The notes beneath the pieces were generated by a model. The model was not told where the DNA came from. It did no database searches and saw only the letters and a list, made by a program, of their open reading frames with translations. A stretch of DNA of 45,327 nucleotides from an uncultured Roseburia sp. (lineage in GTDB: Bacteria; Bacillota; Clostridia; Lachnospirales; Lachnospiraceae), in contig CANPGM010000029.1 in NCBI GenBank assembly GCA_947573605.1, positions 1-45,327 on the forward strand, read 5' to 3'. Positions within the stretch are counted from its first letter, which is position 1. Every line of letters begins with the position of its first letter. Shown here piece by piece: positions 26,788 through 35,566 of this stretch. The translations under genes and the position numbers were made by a program.

Positions 26788-27432
26788 ATGGAAGAAAAAG
26801 AGATTTCTCAGGCGGTAATCCGAAGAATGCCGAGGTATTACCGATATCTGGGCGAGCTGATAGAAGACGGCGTGGAACGAATTTCATCCAACGATTTAAG
26901 CGGCAGAATGAATGTTACCGCATCTCAGATCCGTCAGGATTTGAACAATTTCGGCGGTTTCGGACAGCAGGGTTACGGCTATAACGTAAAATATCTATAT
27001 GAAGAAATCGGTAAAATACTCGGCTTGAACCAACAGCATAATATCATTGTAATCGGTGCGGGAAATTTGGGACAGGCGCTTGCGAATTACGTAAAGTTTG
27101 AAAAACTTGGTTTTGTCATTACCGCCTTGTTTGACGTAAATCCGGCGATGGAAGGGATTACCGTACGTGGGATAAAGATTCATATGTTAAATGAGTTGGA
27201 GGATTACTGCGGAAAAAATCGTGTAGACATTGCGGCGCTTACAATGCCTAAGGCAAAGGCGGACGCAATTGCAAACCGACTTGTAAGTCTTGGTATTCAT
27301 GCCATTTGGAATTTTGCACATGTCGATCTGGATTTGATTGATAAGGATGTTGTCGTTGAAAGTGTGCATCTTTCCGACAGTTTGATGCAATTATCCTATA
27401 ATATTGAAAAGAATAAAAAAAAGAACGGGTAG
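26788..27432 (+). CDS. rex: Redox-sensing transcriptional repressor Rex
   Basis: A homodimeric repressor that reads the NADH/NAD+ ratio and controls fermentation and respiration genes. The 214-residue product has an N-terminal winged helix (SQAVIRRMPRYYRYL; SNDLSGRMNVTASQIRQDLNNFGGFGQQGYGY), a Rossmann domain with GAGNLGQAL (about 89-97), and a C-terminal domain-swapped helix (SVHLSDSLMQLSYNIE). I start at 26788 (MEEKEISQAVIRR), the usual Rex N-terminus, not the in-frame ATG at 26776. A Rex-type site overlaps the promoter region, so autoregulation is likely. nnr follows. Confidence 0.97.
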   Translation: MEEKEISQAVIRRMPRYYRYLGELIEDGVERISSNDLSGRMNVTASQIRQDLNNFGGFGQQGYGYNVKYLYEEIGKILGLNQQHNIIVIGAGNLGQALANYVKFEKLGFVITALFDVNPAMEGITVRGIKIHMLNELEDYCGKNRVDIAALTMPKAKADAIANRLVSLGIHAIWNFAHVDLDLIDKDVVVESVHLSDSLMQLSYNIEKNKKKNG

Positions 27433-27456
27433 CGGGCACAATCGGCGAAAGGAAAA

Positions 27457-27495
27457 AACGGGCGGATTAATCAGGACGATTAATGCGTCCGTTTT
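27457..27495 (+). terminator. Imperfect terminator-like hairpin after rex
   Basis: AACGGGCGGATTAAT pairs imperfectly (two mismatches) with ATTAATGCGTCCGTT and is followed by a short T-run. It could attenuate transcription into nnr. Confidence 0.45.
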
Positions 27496-27553
27496 CACGG
27501 AAAGTCAGATTTTCGTGTCCCCGCAGCAGAGTGTTTTGAAAGGAAAAATTGCG

Positions 27554-29086
27554 ATGAGATATCTGGTAAACAGTCGCGAAATGAAGCGGTATGACGCTAA
27601 TACGACAGAATATTTTAAAATCCCGTCTCTGCTTTTGATGGAGCGTGCGGCTGTTGCGGCGGCGGAAGAATTGAAAAGCAGACTTTCAGGGGGACGTGTG
27701 CTGATTGTATGCGGAACGGGAAACAACGGCGGAGACGGGCTTGCGGTCGGTCGTATTTTAAAACTTTCCGGAATAAACGCAGATCTGGTTTTATACGGCA
27801 ATCGTGGAAAGGCGACAGAAGAGAACAAAAAGCAGCAGGAGATTTTGGCGGCCTACCGATTTGAACTGTCTGAGCGGATTCCGGAAGGAATCGAATATGA
27901 AATGGTTGTGGATGCGGTATTTGGCGTCGGACTGACAAGGCCCATAGAGGGCGGATATTACGATTTGATTGAATACATGAATACGCTGCACGGACTAAAG
28001 GTGGCGCTCGATATTCCTTCCGGCGTATCCGCCGACAACGGAGCGATACTCGGAACGGCTTTTCGTGCAGACGTAACCGTTACGTTTGCGTTTGAAAAGG
28101 CTGGTTTGTATCTCTGGCCGGGATGCGGGGCGGCGGGAACGGTTGTATTAAAAGAGATTGGGATAACGGAAGAAAGCTTTTTCGGAGAGAAGCCTGCAGT
28201 ATGCGTGCTGGAGGATGCGGACCTTGCGCTTCTTCCGAAGCGTCCGTCTCATTCCAATAAGGGTACGTTCGGTCATTTGCTGGTGATTGCCGGAAGTCCC
28301 GGAATGGCAGGCGCCGCATATCTGGCCGCGAAGAGCGCGTATGCCTGCGGAACGGGACTGGTACGTATTTTTACGCCGGAGGAAAACAGACAGATCCTTC
28401 AAACCGGACTGCCGGAGGCGGTACTAACCGTATATGATGCGAAGAATCCGGATATGGCGGAACTGGAACGTGCGATGAACTGGGCCGACGCGGTCTTATG
28501 CGGTCCCGGACTTGGGCAGACAACGGCGGCGATGCGGCTGGTGGAAGCGGTATTACATTTTGCCGTATCTCCGGTTGTGTTCGATGCGGATGCGCTCAAT
28601 CTGATTGCGAAAAAGAGAGAACTCTTTTCACAGATTCGAACGGAAACCGTGATTACGCCGCATTTGGGTGAATTTAGCAGGCTGACCGGGGAAGATATTT
28701 CCGATATTGCGTCGGCGTTTCTTGAAAAGGCAAGGGAGACGGCGGAAAAATATAACATAATCTGCGTTTTAAAGGACGAACATACGGCAGTCGCCGTACC
28801 GGGCGCTCTGACCTGTTTAAACCTTTCTGGCAATTCCGGAATGGCGACGGCAGGAAGCGGAGACGTGCTCGCCGGATTGCTTTCGGGCTTATTGGCACAG
28901 GGAATCGGCGGAAATCTGGCCGCTCCGCTTGCCGTATATCTTCATGGAATGGCCGGAGATGCGGCGGCGGAAAAGACCGGAGAAGCAGGGCTAATGGCCT
29001 CCGACTTAATCTGGGGAATCAGGGATGTTTTAGCAGATTTGGAGAAAACGACCTGTCCGGAAACGCTTTCCGGGTTATTTTCATGA
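27554..29086 (+). CDS. nnr: Bifunctional NAD(P)H-hydrate repair enzyme
   Basis: It repairs damaged, hydrated NADH and NADPH. The N-terminal YjeF domain (epimerase; residues 1 to about 210, with CGTGNNGGDGLAVGRIL and IPSGVSADNG) interconverts the two epimers, and the C-terminal ribokinase-like domain (about 230-500, with VIAGSPGMAGAAYLAAKSA, GPGLGQ and NSGMATAGSGDVLAGLL) is the ATP/ADP-dependent dehydratase. The 510-residue length fits the fused bacterial form. I choose ATG 27554 (MRYLVNSREMKRYD) with GAAAGGA upstream; the frame is open to 27404, but that stretch overlaps rex and holds the hairpin. Its place behind rex ties NADH sensing to NADH repair. Confidence 0.95.
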   Translation: MRYLVNSREMKRYDANTTEYFKIPSLLLMERAAVAAAEELKSRLSGGRVLIVCGTGNNGGDGLAVGRILKLSGINADLVLYGNRGKATEENKKQQEILAAYRFELSERIPEGIEYEMVVDAVFGVGLTRPIEGGYYDLIEYMNTLHGLKVALDIPSGVSADNGAILGTAFRADVTVTFAFEKAGLYLWPGCGAAGTVVLKEIGITEESFFGEKPAVCVLEDADLALLPKRPSHSNKGTFGHLLVIAGSPGMAGAAYLAAKSAYACGTGLVRIFTPEENRQILQTGLPEAVLTVYDAKNPDMAELERAMNWADAVLCGPGLGQTTAAMRLVEAVLHFAVSPVVFDADALNLIAKKRELFSQIRTETVITPHLGEFSRLTGEDISDIASAFLEKARETAEKYNIICVLKDEHTAVAVPGALTCLNLSGNSGMATAGSGDVLAGLLSGLLAQGIGGNLAAPLAVYLHGMAGDAAAEKTGEAGLMASDLIWGIRDVLADLEKTTCPETLSGLFS

Positions 29087-29169
29087 AATTCTTTGAGGGA
29101 CGGGAACCATATTTACGACGAGTAATATGATAATCATAGATTAACCGGAAAATGTCTCCGGCGAATGGG

Positions 29170-29216
29170 TGCTTCCGAAACGGAAGAGCCGTTAAAGCGG
29201 CAGAATGAGAGGATAT
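29170..29216 (+). promoter_or_regulatory. alr leader: tandem hairpins and GAATGAGAGG element
   Basis: CTTCCG-AAA-CGGAAG (29172-29186) is followed after 1 nt by GCCGTT-AA-AGCGGC (29188-29201), AGAATGAGAGG, and the start codon 15 nt after the stem. The element's ATG (29205) is in frame and would add MRGY. A CCGGA/TCCGG hairpin lies further upstream. Confidence 0.6.
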
Positions 29217-30386
29217 ATGGAGAAACACAGCAGGGTTTGCGCCGAAATTGATCTGGACGCCATTCTATATAATATGGAATCTATGAGAAAAAAAATTCCG
29301 GAACATACAAAAATCATGGCCGTAGTAAAAACTGACGGGTACGGGCACGGCGCTGTCCCGATTGCGAAAGTGCTTGAAGAACTGCCATATTTATACGGCT
29401 ATGCGGTTGCAACCGTGGAGGAAGGGCTGATTTTAAGAAAAAACGGAATCAAAAAGCCGATTCTGGTATTGGGATATGTATTTCCCGAGCATTATCAAAG
29501 GGTAATAACGGAAGAGATTGATCCTACCGTTTTTACGTATGAAATGGCAAAGGAGTTGTCTGAAATTTCGGAGTCGGAAGGAAAAAGCTGTCGGATTCAT
29601 TTCGCAGTCGATACCGGAATGAGCCGAATCGGGTATCAGGTCACAAGAGAAGCGGCAGAGGAAATGGCACGGATTTCCCGACTGCCTCATATCATAGTAG
29701 AAGGGATTTTTACACATTTTGCAAGGGCGGATGAAGCGGATAAAACGCCTTCTTATCTTCAGATGGAACGCTTTTTTAAAATGATAGAGATGCTGGAGGA
29801 ACGAGACGTTTCTATACCGTTTAAACACTGTGCGAACAGCGCCGGAATTGCAGAGCTTCCGGAAGCAGCGCTTGATCTGGTGCGGGCGGGCGTTACGCTT
29901 TACGGCATGTGGCCTTCCGATGAGGTTGACCGGTCGCATATGGATTTAAAACCTGCGTTATCTTTAAAATCCCATGTGGCTTTTGTAAAACGGCTTCCCG
30001 CAGGCCGTGAAATCAGCTATGGCGGTACGTATACGACAACGGAGGCGCGGATAATCGCGACAATACCGGTTGGTTACGGCGACGGCTACTGCCGCGGACT
30101 GTCGAGTCGGGGACGCGTACTGATTCACGGGAAATCGGCTCCGATTCGAGGAAGAATCTGCATGGATCAGTTTATGGTGGACGTAACGGACATAGAAAAT
30201 GTAAAAATCGGAGACGAAGTAATTCTGATTGGCAGGGACGGGGCGGAAGAGATTACAATGGAAGAGGTCGGAAATATTTCGGGCAGGTTTCATTATGAAT
30301 TTGCATGTGCGCTCGGAAAACGGGTTCCCCGTATTTTTTTTAAAAACGGAAAAGAAATTTGTACGAAAGATTATTTTTCGGAATAA
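29217..30386 (+). CDS. alr: Alanine racemase
   Basis: A PLP enzyme that interconverts L- and D-alanine and supplies D-alanine for peptidoglycan. The 389-residue product has the PLP lysine in VVKTDGYGHG (K38; most family members read KADGYGHG), the catalytic tyrosine region ISYGGTYTT (Y268), and the C-terminal beta domain with RGRICMDQFMVDVT. Start 29217 (MEKHSRVCAEIDLDAI) fits the family and the GAGAGG site. It precedes mazF, the usual order in Firmicutes. Confidence 0.96.
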   Translation: MEKHSRVCAEIDLDAILYNMESMRKKIPEHTKIMAVVKTDGYGHGAVPIAKVLEELPYLYGYAVATVEEGLILRKNGIKKPILVLGYVFPEHYQRVITEEIDPTVFTYEMAKELSEISESEGKSCRIHFAVDTGMSRIGYQVTREAAEEMARISRLPHIIVEGIFTHFARADEADKTPSYLQMERFFKMIEMLEERDVSIPFKHCANSAGIAELPEAALDLVRAGVTLYGMWPSDEVDRSHMDLKPALSLKSHVAFVKRLPAGREISYGGTYTTTEARIIATIPVGYGDGYCRGLSSRGRVLIHGKSAPIRGRICMDQFMVDVTDIENVKIGDEVILIGRDGAEEITMEEVGNISGRFHYEFACALGKRVPRIFFKNGKEICTKDYFSE

Positions 30387-30458
30387 AACAGAATACACCC
30401 GTAAAAATTGGCAATACTATCCGTAAACAGAAAAAAATGATTTATGGAGTAAGAGTAT

Positions 30459-30806
30459 ATGATGATTCGACGAGGTGACATTTTTTATGCGGATTTAAGG
30501 CCGGTTGTCGGTTCCGAACAGGGCGGCGTAAGACCGGTTCTCATAATTCAAAACGACGTAGGAAACCGGCACAGTCCTACGGTAATCTGCGCGGCAATTA
30601 CTTCACAGATGAATAAGGCAAAACTTCCTACTCACGTAGAGCTTGACTGCCAGAAATACGATTTGGTAAAGGACTCGGTTGTTTTGTTAGAGCAGCTTCG
30701 CACAATTGACAAAAAGCGGTTAAAGGATAAGGTCTGCCATTTGGATAACCAGATTTTGTTTCAGATTGACAAAGCGCTTGAAATCAGCCTTGAGCTTCTT
30801 ACATAA
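30459..30806 (+). CDS. mazF: MazF/PemK-family endoribonuclease (EndoA-like)
   Basis: A 115-residue sequence-specific mRNA interferase. The conserved start [30 protein letters not shown], the central [10 protein letters not shown] and the C-terminal [17 protein letters not shown] are typical of the Bacillus EndoA group. In Bacillus the antitoxin gene lies between alr and the toxin gene. Here the 72-bp gap between alr and mazF holds no antitoxin, so the toxin is an orphan at this locus. Control must come from an antitoxin elsewhere or from low expression. Start could also be the next codon (30462). Confidence 0.95.
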   Translation: MMIRRGDIFYADLRPVVGSEQGGVRPVLIIQNDVGNRHSPTVICAAITSQMNKAKLPTHVELDCQKYDLVKDSVVLLEQLRTIDKKRLKDKVCHLDNQILFQIDKALEISLELLT

Positions 30807-30824
30807 GGAACAATATGACATTGC

Positions 30825-30853
30825 TTGACTAATCCGCCGTGAAATGGTATGAT
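30825..30853 (+). promoter_or_regulatory. Promoter of the CNNM/CBS gene
   Basis: TTGACT (30825-30830) and TATGAT (30848-30853) are 17 bp apart. Confidence 0.7.
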
Positions 30854-30902
30854 TTCAAAGGTTTTATTGTAGGCATTGTCATAGGAGAAGAAGGAGAAGC
30901 TT

Positions 30903-32270
30903 ATGGAGGATGGTGTCAGTCCCAGTACGGGGATAGTTGTATTTTTTGTGTTATTGTTTTTGGATATAGTGATTTTCGGTTTTCTTGCCGCGATGCAGAA
31001 TCTGAATGAGGCTTCCGTTTTAAAGAAGGCGAAGGACGGAGATAAGAAAGCCGGACGCTTAATGCATTATCTGGACAAAACTTCCGGATATACGCATATC
31101 TGCCAGCTTTTGACGCTGGCAGTACATATGACGATGGGACTTGTGGAGATTCCGTTGTGGAAGGCGTTTTTTTTCTCGAACGGGACGCCATACTGGCTTT
31201 CCGTCTTACAGAGCATTCTGATTTTTGCGGCGCTTATGATTCTGACTTTGATTTTCGGAATTTATTTTCCGGAAAAGCTTGCGGCGGGAAAAGCAAATCA
31301 ATGGGCGCTTGCGCTTGTAACGCCGTTTCGTGTGATACAAATCATTTTTTCCCCGCTTGTGATCGGTATGGATTTTCTGTCCGGCCTGATTTCCCGGTTA
31401 TTTGGCGTCGACCCGTCGAAGCTTGGAGAGGACGTCACGGAAGAAGAAATTATTTCTATGGTCAAGGAAGGCCATGAACAGGGAGTTCTCTTAGCCAGTG
31501 AGGCCGAAATGATACATAATATTTTTGAATTCGGCGATAAAGAAGCGAAGGACATTATGACGCATCGCAAAAATATTATAGCGATGGACGGAATGATGAC
31601 CTTCCTTGATATGCTGGATTTTTTAAAGGAGAATAATTATTCCCGATTTCCGGTTTACCTGGAGGACATCAACAACATTATCGGCGTGCTTCATATCAAG
31701 GAAGCTTTGGCAATGAGCCAGGAGCATGAGTTGTTTGAACGTCCGGTGAAGGACATTCAGGGGCTGGTACGCGAGGTGGATTTTATACCGGAAACAAGAA
31801 ATATCAATAACCTTTTTAAAATGATGCAGACCGAGAAAACACATATGGTGATCGTAGTTGACGAGTACGGGCAGACATCCGGAATTGTCGCAATGGAGGA
31901 TATTTTAGAGGAGATTGTCGGAAATATCGAAGACGAGCACGATGAAGAAGAAAAGCTGATAGAAAAGCTTTCGGACGGTTCGTATCTGATGGCGGGCATG
32001 ACACCGGTGGAAGACGCGATGGAAGCACTAGGGGCCGCTTATCAGGAAGAGGATGAATTTGAAACGTTAAACGGACTTTTGATTTCGCTGCTTGACAAGA
32101 TTCCGAACGAGGAAGAGGAATTTAAAGTTTCGGCGTTCGGTTATCTGTTTGAGGTTCTGTCCGTTGAAAATAAAATGATTAAGAGCGTCAGAGTCCAAAA
32201 GCTTCCTGAGGAAGCAGAGGCAGGAGAGACGGACAGCCCTTGTCAGAACAGAGAAATAATGGTAGAATAA
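30903..32270 (+). CDS. CNNM/CorC-type membrane protein with CBS pair
   Basis: An integral membrane protein of 455 residues of the 'hemolysin C'/CorC group. It has a CNNM (DUF21) domain with about four hydrophobic segments (near residues 10-30, 55-78, 92-117, 130-155), a tandem CBS module (about 205-335, with DIMTHRKNIIAMD and MVIVVDEYGQTSGIVAMEDILEEIVGNIEDEHD), and a C-terminal CorC_HlyC domain (about 345-440). Relatives are linked to magnesium efflux or cation homeostasis; true haemolytic activity is doubtful. The tail after residue 435 is acidic and variable. yebC follows 33 bp later. Confidence 0.9.
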   Translation: MEDGVSPSTGIVVFFVLLFLDIVIFGFLAAMQNLNEASVLKKAKDGDKKAGRLMHYLDKTSGYTHICQLLTLAVHMTMGLVEIPLWKAFFFSNGTPYWLSVLQSILIFAALMILTLIFGIYFPEKLAAGKANQWALALVTPFRVIQIIFSPLVIGMDFLSGLISRLFGVDPSKLGEDVTEEEIISMVKEGHEQGVLLASEAEMIHNIFEFGDKEAKDIMTHRKNIIAMDGMMTFLDMLDFLKENNYSRFPVYLEDINNIIGVLHIKEALAMSQEHELFERPVKDIQGLVREVDFIPETRNINNLFKMMQTEKTHMVIVVDEYGQTSGIVAMEDILEEIVGNIEDEHDEEEKLIEKLSDGSYLMAGMTPVEDAMEALGAAYQEEDEFETLNGLLISLLDKIPNEEEEFKVSAFGYLFEVLSVENKMIKSVRVQKLPEEAEAGETDSPCQNREIMVE

Positions 32271-32303
32271 GTCAGATTTTTAATATTTTGGGAGGAAATG
32301 CCA

Positions 32304-33032
32304 ATGTCAGGACATTCAAAATTTGCCAATATTAAGCATAAGAAGGAAAAAAACGACGCGGCAAAGGGTAAGATTTTTACGATTATCGGAAGAGAGATTG
32401 CCGTTGCGGTTAAGGAAGGGGGACCCGACCCGGCGAATAATTTTAAGCTTGCGCAGGTGATTTCTAAGGCGAAAGCGAACAATATGCCCAACGACACAAT
32501 TGAACGCGGAATTAAGAAAGCTGCGGGGGATGGAGCGGCCGTCAATTACGAGTTCTGTACATATGAGGGGTATGGACCGGGCGGAACCGCGATTATTGTG
32601 AAATGTTTAACGGATAATAAGAACCGTACTGCTGCAAATGTCAGAAATGCGTTTACAAAAGGTCACGGCAGTATCGGGACGCAGGGCTGCGTATCCTATA
32701 TGTTTGACGAAAAGGGACAGATCATTATAGCGAAAGAGGAGGTAGCGCTTTCTGCGGACGATCTCATGATGATGGCGCTTGACGCAGGCGCGGAAGATTT
32801 TTCAGAGGAAGAAGACAGCTTTGAGATTTTAACGTCTCCGGAGGATTTTGAAACGGTAAAGAGTGCGCTTGACGCAGAAAAAATTCCGATGGTGGAGGCG
32901 GAGGTGACGATGCTTCCGCAGAATTATGTAGCGCTTTCTGCAGATGAAGATATTACAAATATAAATCGTATTCTTGATCTTCTTGACGAAGAGGACGACG
33001 TACAGCAGGTATATCATAACTGGGACGAGTAG
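32304..33032 (+). CDS. yebC: YebC/PmpR-family protein
   Basis: A 242-residue cytoplasmic protein with the family start MSGHSKFANIKHKKEKNDAAKGK, the central EFCTYEGYGPGGTAIIV and a C-terminal acidic segment. YebC proteins were described as transcriptional regulators and, more recently, as translation factors that help ribosomes through polyproline stretches. I start at 32304, 8 nt after GGAGG; the in-frame ATG at 32298 is too close. It probably shares a transcript with the CNNM gene. Confidence 0.94.
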   Translation: MSGHSKFANIKHKKEKNDAAKGKIFTIIGREIAVAVKEGGPDPANNFKLAQVISKAKANNMPNDTIERGIKKAAGDGAAVNYEFCTYEGYGPGGTAIIVKCLTDNKNRTAANVRNAFTKGHGSIGTQGCVSYMFDEKGQIIIAKEEVALSADDLMMMALDAGAEDFSEEEDSFEILTSPEDFETVKSALDAEKIPMVEAEVTMLPQNYVALSADEDITNINRILDLLDEEDDVQQVYHNWDE

Positions 33033-33045
33033 TTTCGTTTGACGC

Positions 33046-33068
33046 TTTGAATTTTTGGAAAATTCAAA
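33046..33068. other. Perfect 10-bp inverted repeat after yebC
   Basis: TTTGAATTTT-TGG-AAAATTCAAA. There is no T-run directly after it on plus, so it is at best a weak terminator; it might be a protein site or a 3'-end stem. Confidence 0.4.
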
Positions 33069-33138
33069 AAATAAAAGTGGTATTTTCTGTAAAAATGTTA
33101 TATGATAAAAGCAGATAATCTATCTGTGGAGGTAAGCG

Positions 33139-34590
33139 ATGAAAAATATACTTTTTGCAGCTTCGGAATGTGTCCCCTTTATAAAGACAGGAGGACTCGC
33201 CGATGTATGCGGTGCGTTACCAAAGGAATTTAACAAAGAGGAATGGGATGTGCGCGTTGTAATTCCAAACTACACATGTATTCCAGAGAAGTTCCGCAGC
33301 CAGTTTGAATATGTTTCGCATTTTTATATGGGAACAGGGGTTTACAATGCCAATAAGTATGTCGGAATTCTGAAATACTATTATAACGGGATTACGTATT
33401 ATTTTATTGACAATCAGGAATATTTTTCGGGCGATACCCCCTACGGCGATACCCGCTATGACATCGAAAAGTTTATCTTCTTTGACAAAGCGGTTCTGTC
33501 TATGTTAAAGCAGGTTGATTTCCGTCCGGAACTGATTCACTGCCATGACTGGCAGACGGGTCTGATCCCTGTTTTTTTGAAAAATGAGTTTCAGGCCGAT
33601 TCTTTCTACTGGAATATCAAAACGATTATGACGATTCATAATTTAAAATTCCAGGGAGTATGGGATATTAAAACAATAAAGGGATTGACCGGTTTTGCAG
33701 CCAGCCTGTTTACGCCGGACAAGCTGGAGTTTAAGAAAGACGCCAATATGTTAAAGGGCGGACTGGTTTATGCAGATTACATTACGACAGTAAGTGAAAC
33801 TTATGCAAATGAGATTCAGACGCCGCAGTACGGAGAAGGGTTGGACGGTCTTTTATCGGCGAGACATTACGATATGCAGGGTATTGTAAACGGAATCGAT
33901 TACGATGTTTACAATCCGCAGACGGATCCCAAGATTTATACCACTTATAATGCGGAGGACTTCAGAAAGAAGAAGGCGAATAACAAGACGAGGCTGCAGG
34001 AAGAACTGGGGCTTGCGGTCGATAAGAAAAAGTATATGATCGGACTGATTTCCCGTCTGACCGATCAGAAGGGATTGGATCTGATCAATTATGTAATCGA
34101 TCGTATCGTGGATGATTATACACAGCTTGTAGTAATCGGAACCGGCGATACGAAGTACGAGAATATGTTCCGCCATTATGCATGGAAATACGGCGATCGG
34201 ATATCCGCGAATATCTGTTATTCCGATGATCTTGCGCACAAGCTTTATGCGGCTGCAGACGCGTTTTTAATGCCGTCAAGGTTTGAACCCTGCGGGCTGA
34301 CGCAGTTGATTTCTTTCCGTTACGGAACAGTGCCGATCGTAAGAGAGACGGGAGGTCTCAAAGATACGGTGCAGCCGTTTAACGAATATGAGAATACGGG
34401 AGACGGATTCTCTTTTGCAAATTATAACGGAGAAGAAATGCTTAGCGTAATCAATTATTCCAAGCATGTGTTCTTTGACAGGAAAAAGCAGTGGAATCAG
34501 ATGGTAGACCGGGGAATGGCGAACGATTATTCCTGGTATACTTCAAAGGGCAGATACGAAGGACTTTATAATTATCTGCTTGGCTATTAA
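33139..34590 (+). CDS. glgA: Glycogen synthase (ADP-glucose type, GT5)
   Basis: It extends alpha-1,4-glucan chains from ADP-glucose. The 483-residue GT-B enzyme opens with the ADP-glucose-binding KTGGLADV (K16), has HCHDWQTGLIP, and in the C-terminal half SRLTDQKGLDL and the catalytic SRFEPCGLTQL (about residue 380). Length is typical. No other glg genes are adjacent, which is common for scattered glycogen genes in Lachnospiraceae. A terminator follows. Confidence 0.96.
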   Translation: MKNILFAASECVPFIKTGGLADVCGALPKEFNKEEWDVRVVIPNYTCIPEKFRSQFEYVSHFYMGTGVYNANKYVGILKYYYNGITYYFIDNQEYFSGDTPYGDTRYDIEKFIFFDKAVLSMLKQVDFRPELIHCHDWQTGLIPVFLKNEFQADSFYWNIKTIMTIHNLKFQGVWDIKTIKGLTGFAASLFTPDKLEFKKDANMLKGGLVYADYITTVSETYANEIQTPQYGEGLDGLLSARHYDMQGIVNGIDYDVYNPQTDPKIYTTYNAEDFRKKKANNKTRLQEELGLAVDKKKYMIGLISRLTDQKGLDLINYVIDRIVDDYTQLVVIGTGDTKYENMFRHYAWKYGDRISANICYSDDLAHKLYAAADAFLMPSRFEPCGLTQLISFRYGTVPIVRETGGLKDTVQPFNEYENTGDGFSFANYNGEEMLSVINYSKHVFFDRKKQWNQMVDRGMANDYSWYTSKGRYEGLYNYLLGY

Positions 34591-34643
34591 TTTTGATTTC
34601 CCGGATGTTTTGAATGAATAAAACTTAATAGGAATGGTGAGTA

Positions 34644-34677
34644 TAAAAACAGGATGCCGATCGGTATCCTGTTTTTG
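34644..34677 (+). terminator. Terminator after glgA
   Basis: An ACAGGATGCC/GGTATCCTGT stem (one mismatch) with a GATC loop, preceded by A-run and followed by TTTTT. Confidence 0.85.
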
Positions 34678-34712
34678 TTATATAGAGAATTACGCAGTAT
34701 GACATATGCGAT

Positions 34713-34727
34713 AGCGGCAGAACGAGA
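34713..34727 (+). promoter_or_regulatory. Decayed copy of the leader element before the ClpP-like gene
   Basis: AGCGGCAGAACGAGA matches the alr leader (AGCGGCAGAATGAGA) in 14 of 15 positions. The left arm of the hairpin is shortened, and translation uses a separate GGGAGGA site 19 nt further on. Confidence 0.4.
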
Positions 34728-34745
34728 AAAATTGGGAGGAAGAGA

Positions 34746-35438
34746 ATGGACGGGAATCAAAAGGAAGAGAATCAGAAGGAAAAAAATAAAAAGGAAGAAA
34801 ACGAAAATATCAGAGAATTCGGTGAAATTGAAGTGGGAGACGACGAACACCGGATTTCTCTGCTTACCATAATAGGTGAAATAGAAGGACATGAGTGTCT
34901 TCCAAGCGCAACAAAGACGACAAAATATGAACATGTGCTGCCAAAACTTGCGGAAATAGAAGAAAACAAAGACGTAGACGGACTTTTGCTGCTGCTGAAT
35001 ACGGTAGGAGGAGACGTAGAGAGCGGCCTTGCAATTGCAGAAATGATTGCTTCAATTGAAAAACCGACGGTTTCACTTGTTCTTGGCGGGAGTCATTCGA
35101 TCGGCGTGCCGCTTGCCGTTTCAACCGATTATTCTTTTATTGTGCCGTCCGGTACGATGGTGATTCATCCGGTACGCATGAACGGTACGGTAATCGGGGC
35201 GCAGCCAACTTACGATTACTTTAAACAGATGCAGACCAGAATTCTGGGATTTATTGCAAAGCATTCAAAGGCAAAGGAGGAAAGGCTTGAGAAGCTGATG
35301 ATGAATACCGGAATGCTGACAAAGGACTTGGGAACTATACTTGTAGGAGAAGAGGCTGTGAAAGAGGGGTTGATTGATGAAGTCGGCGGAATTCACGAAG
35401 CTTTTCGGAAACTGCATGAGATTATTGGGAAAAAATAA
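34746..35438 (+). CDS. TepA-like ClpP-family serine protease
   Basis: A 230-residue member of the ClpP/SppA-like superfamily, closest to Bacillus TepA (translocation-enhancing protein). After a lysine- and glutamate-rich N-terminus of about 25 residues comes the protease fold, with NTVGGDVESGLAIAEMI, the serine in GGSHSIG (S118) and the histidine in MVIHPVR (H141). There is no signal peptide. TepA is cytoplasmic and is thought to help degrade signal peptides or aid secretion; the natural substrate is unresolved. It lies upstream of uppP and ftsK, but uppP has its own promoter. Confidence 0.87.
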   Translation: MDGNQKEENQKEKNKKEENENIREFGEIEVGDDEHRISLLTIIGEIEGHECLPSATKTTKYEHVLPKLAEIEENKDVDGLLLLLNTVGGDVESGLAIAEMIASIEKPTVSLVLGGSHSIGVPLAVSTDYSFIVPSGTMVIHPVRMNGTVIGAQPTYDYFKQMQTRILGFIAKHSKAKEERLEKLMMNTGMLTKDLGTILVGEEAVKEGLIDEVGGIHEAFRKLHEIIGKK

Positions 35439-35477
35439 CCAAAAACAGGTGATTCGAGCCGGAATCGAAAGCTTTTA

Positions 35478-35506
35478 ATGACAATCCGGTAGAAATATGT
35501 TATCAT
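35478..35506 (+). promoter_or_regulatory. Promoter of uppP
   Basis: ATGACA (35478-35483) and TATCAT (35501-35506) are 17 bp apart. The predicted start of transcription falls at the base of the following hairpin. Confidence 0.6.
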
Positions 35507-35510
35507 AGCT

Positions 35511-35566
35511 ACATAGCGTCTATGGGCAGGGAGCAGTCAGACTGCAGGTTTTCATAGACGCTATGT
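35511..35566 (+). other. Long hairpin at the 5' end of the uppP mRNA
   Basis: A perfect 14-bp stem, ACATAGCGTCTATG with CATAGACGCTATGT, encloses a 28-nt loop that itself holds GCAGT-CAG-ACTGC. It lies directly downstream of the -10 box. A-rich sequence follows on plus, not a T-run, so it is not a standard terminator. It may be a 5' stabilising stem, an unknown regulatory RNA, or a DNA operator. I do not recognise a known riboswitch consensus. Confidence 0.7.

Noticed and set aside
27404-27553. N-terminal extension of nnr overlapping rex
   Set aside because: The extension has no family similarity, overlaps rex and covers a terminator-like hairpin; ATG 27554 gives the normal Nnr start.
33039-33138. 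Promoter for glgA from TTGACG at 33039 or the TATGAT near 33100
   Set aside because: Neither hexamer has a convincing partner at 16-18 bp, so no promoter was annotated.
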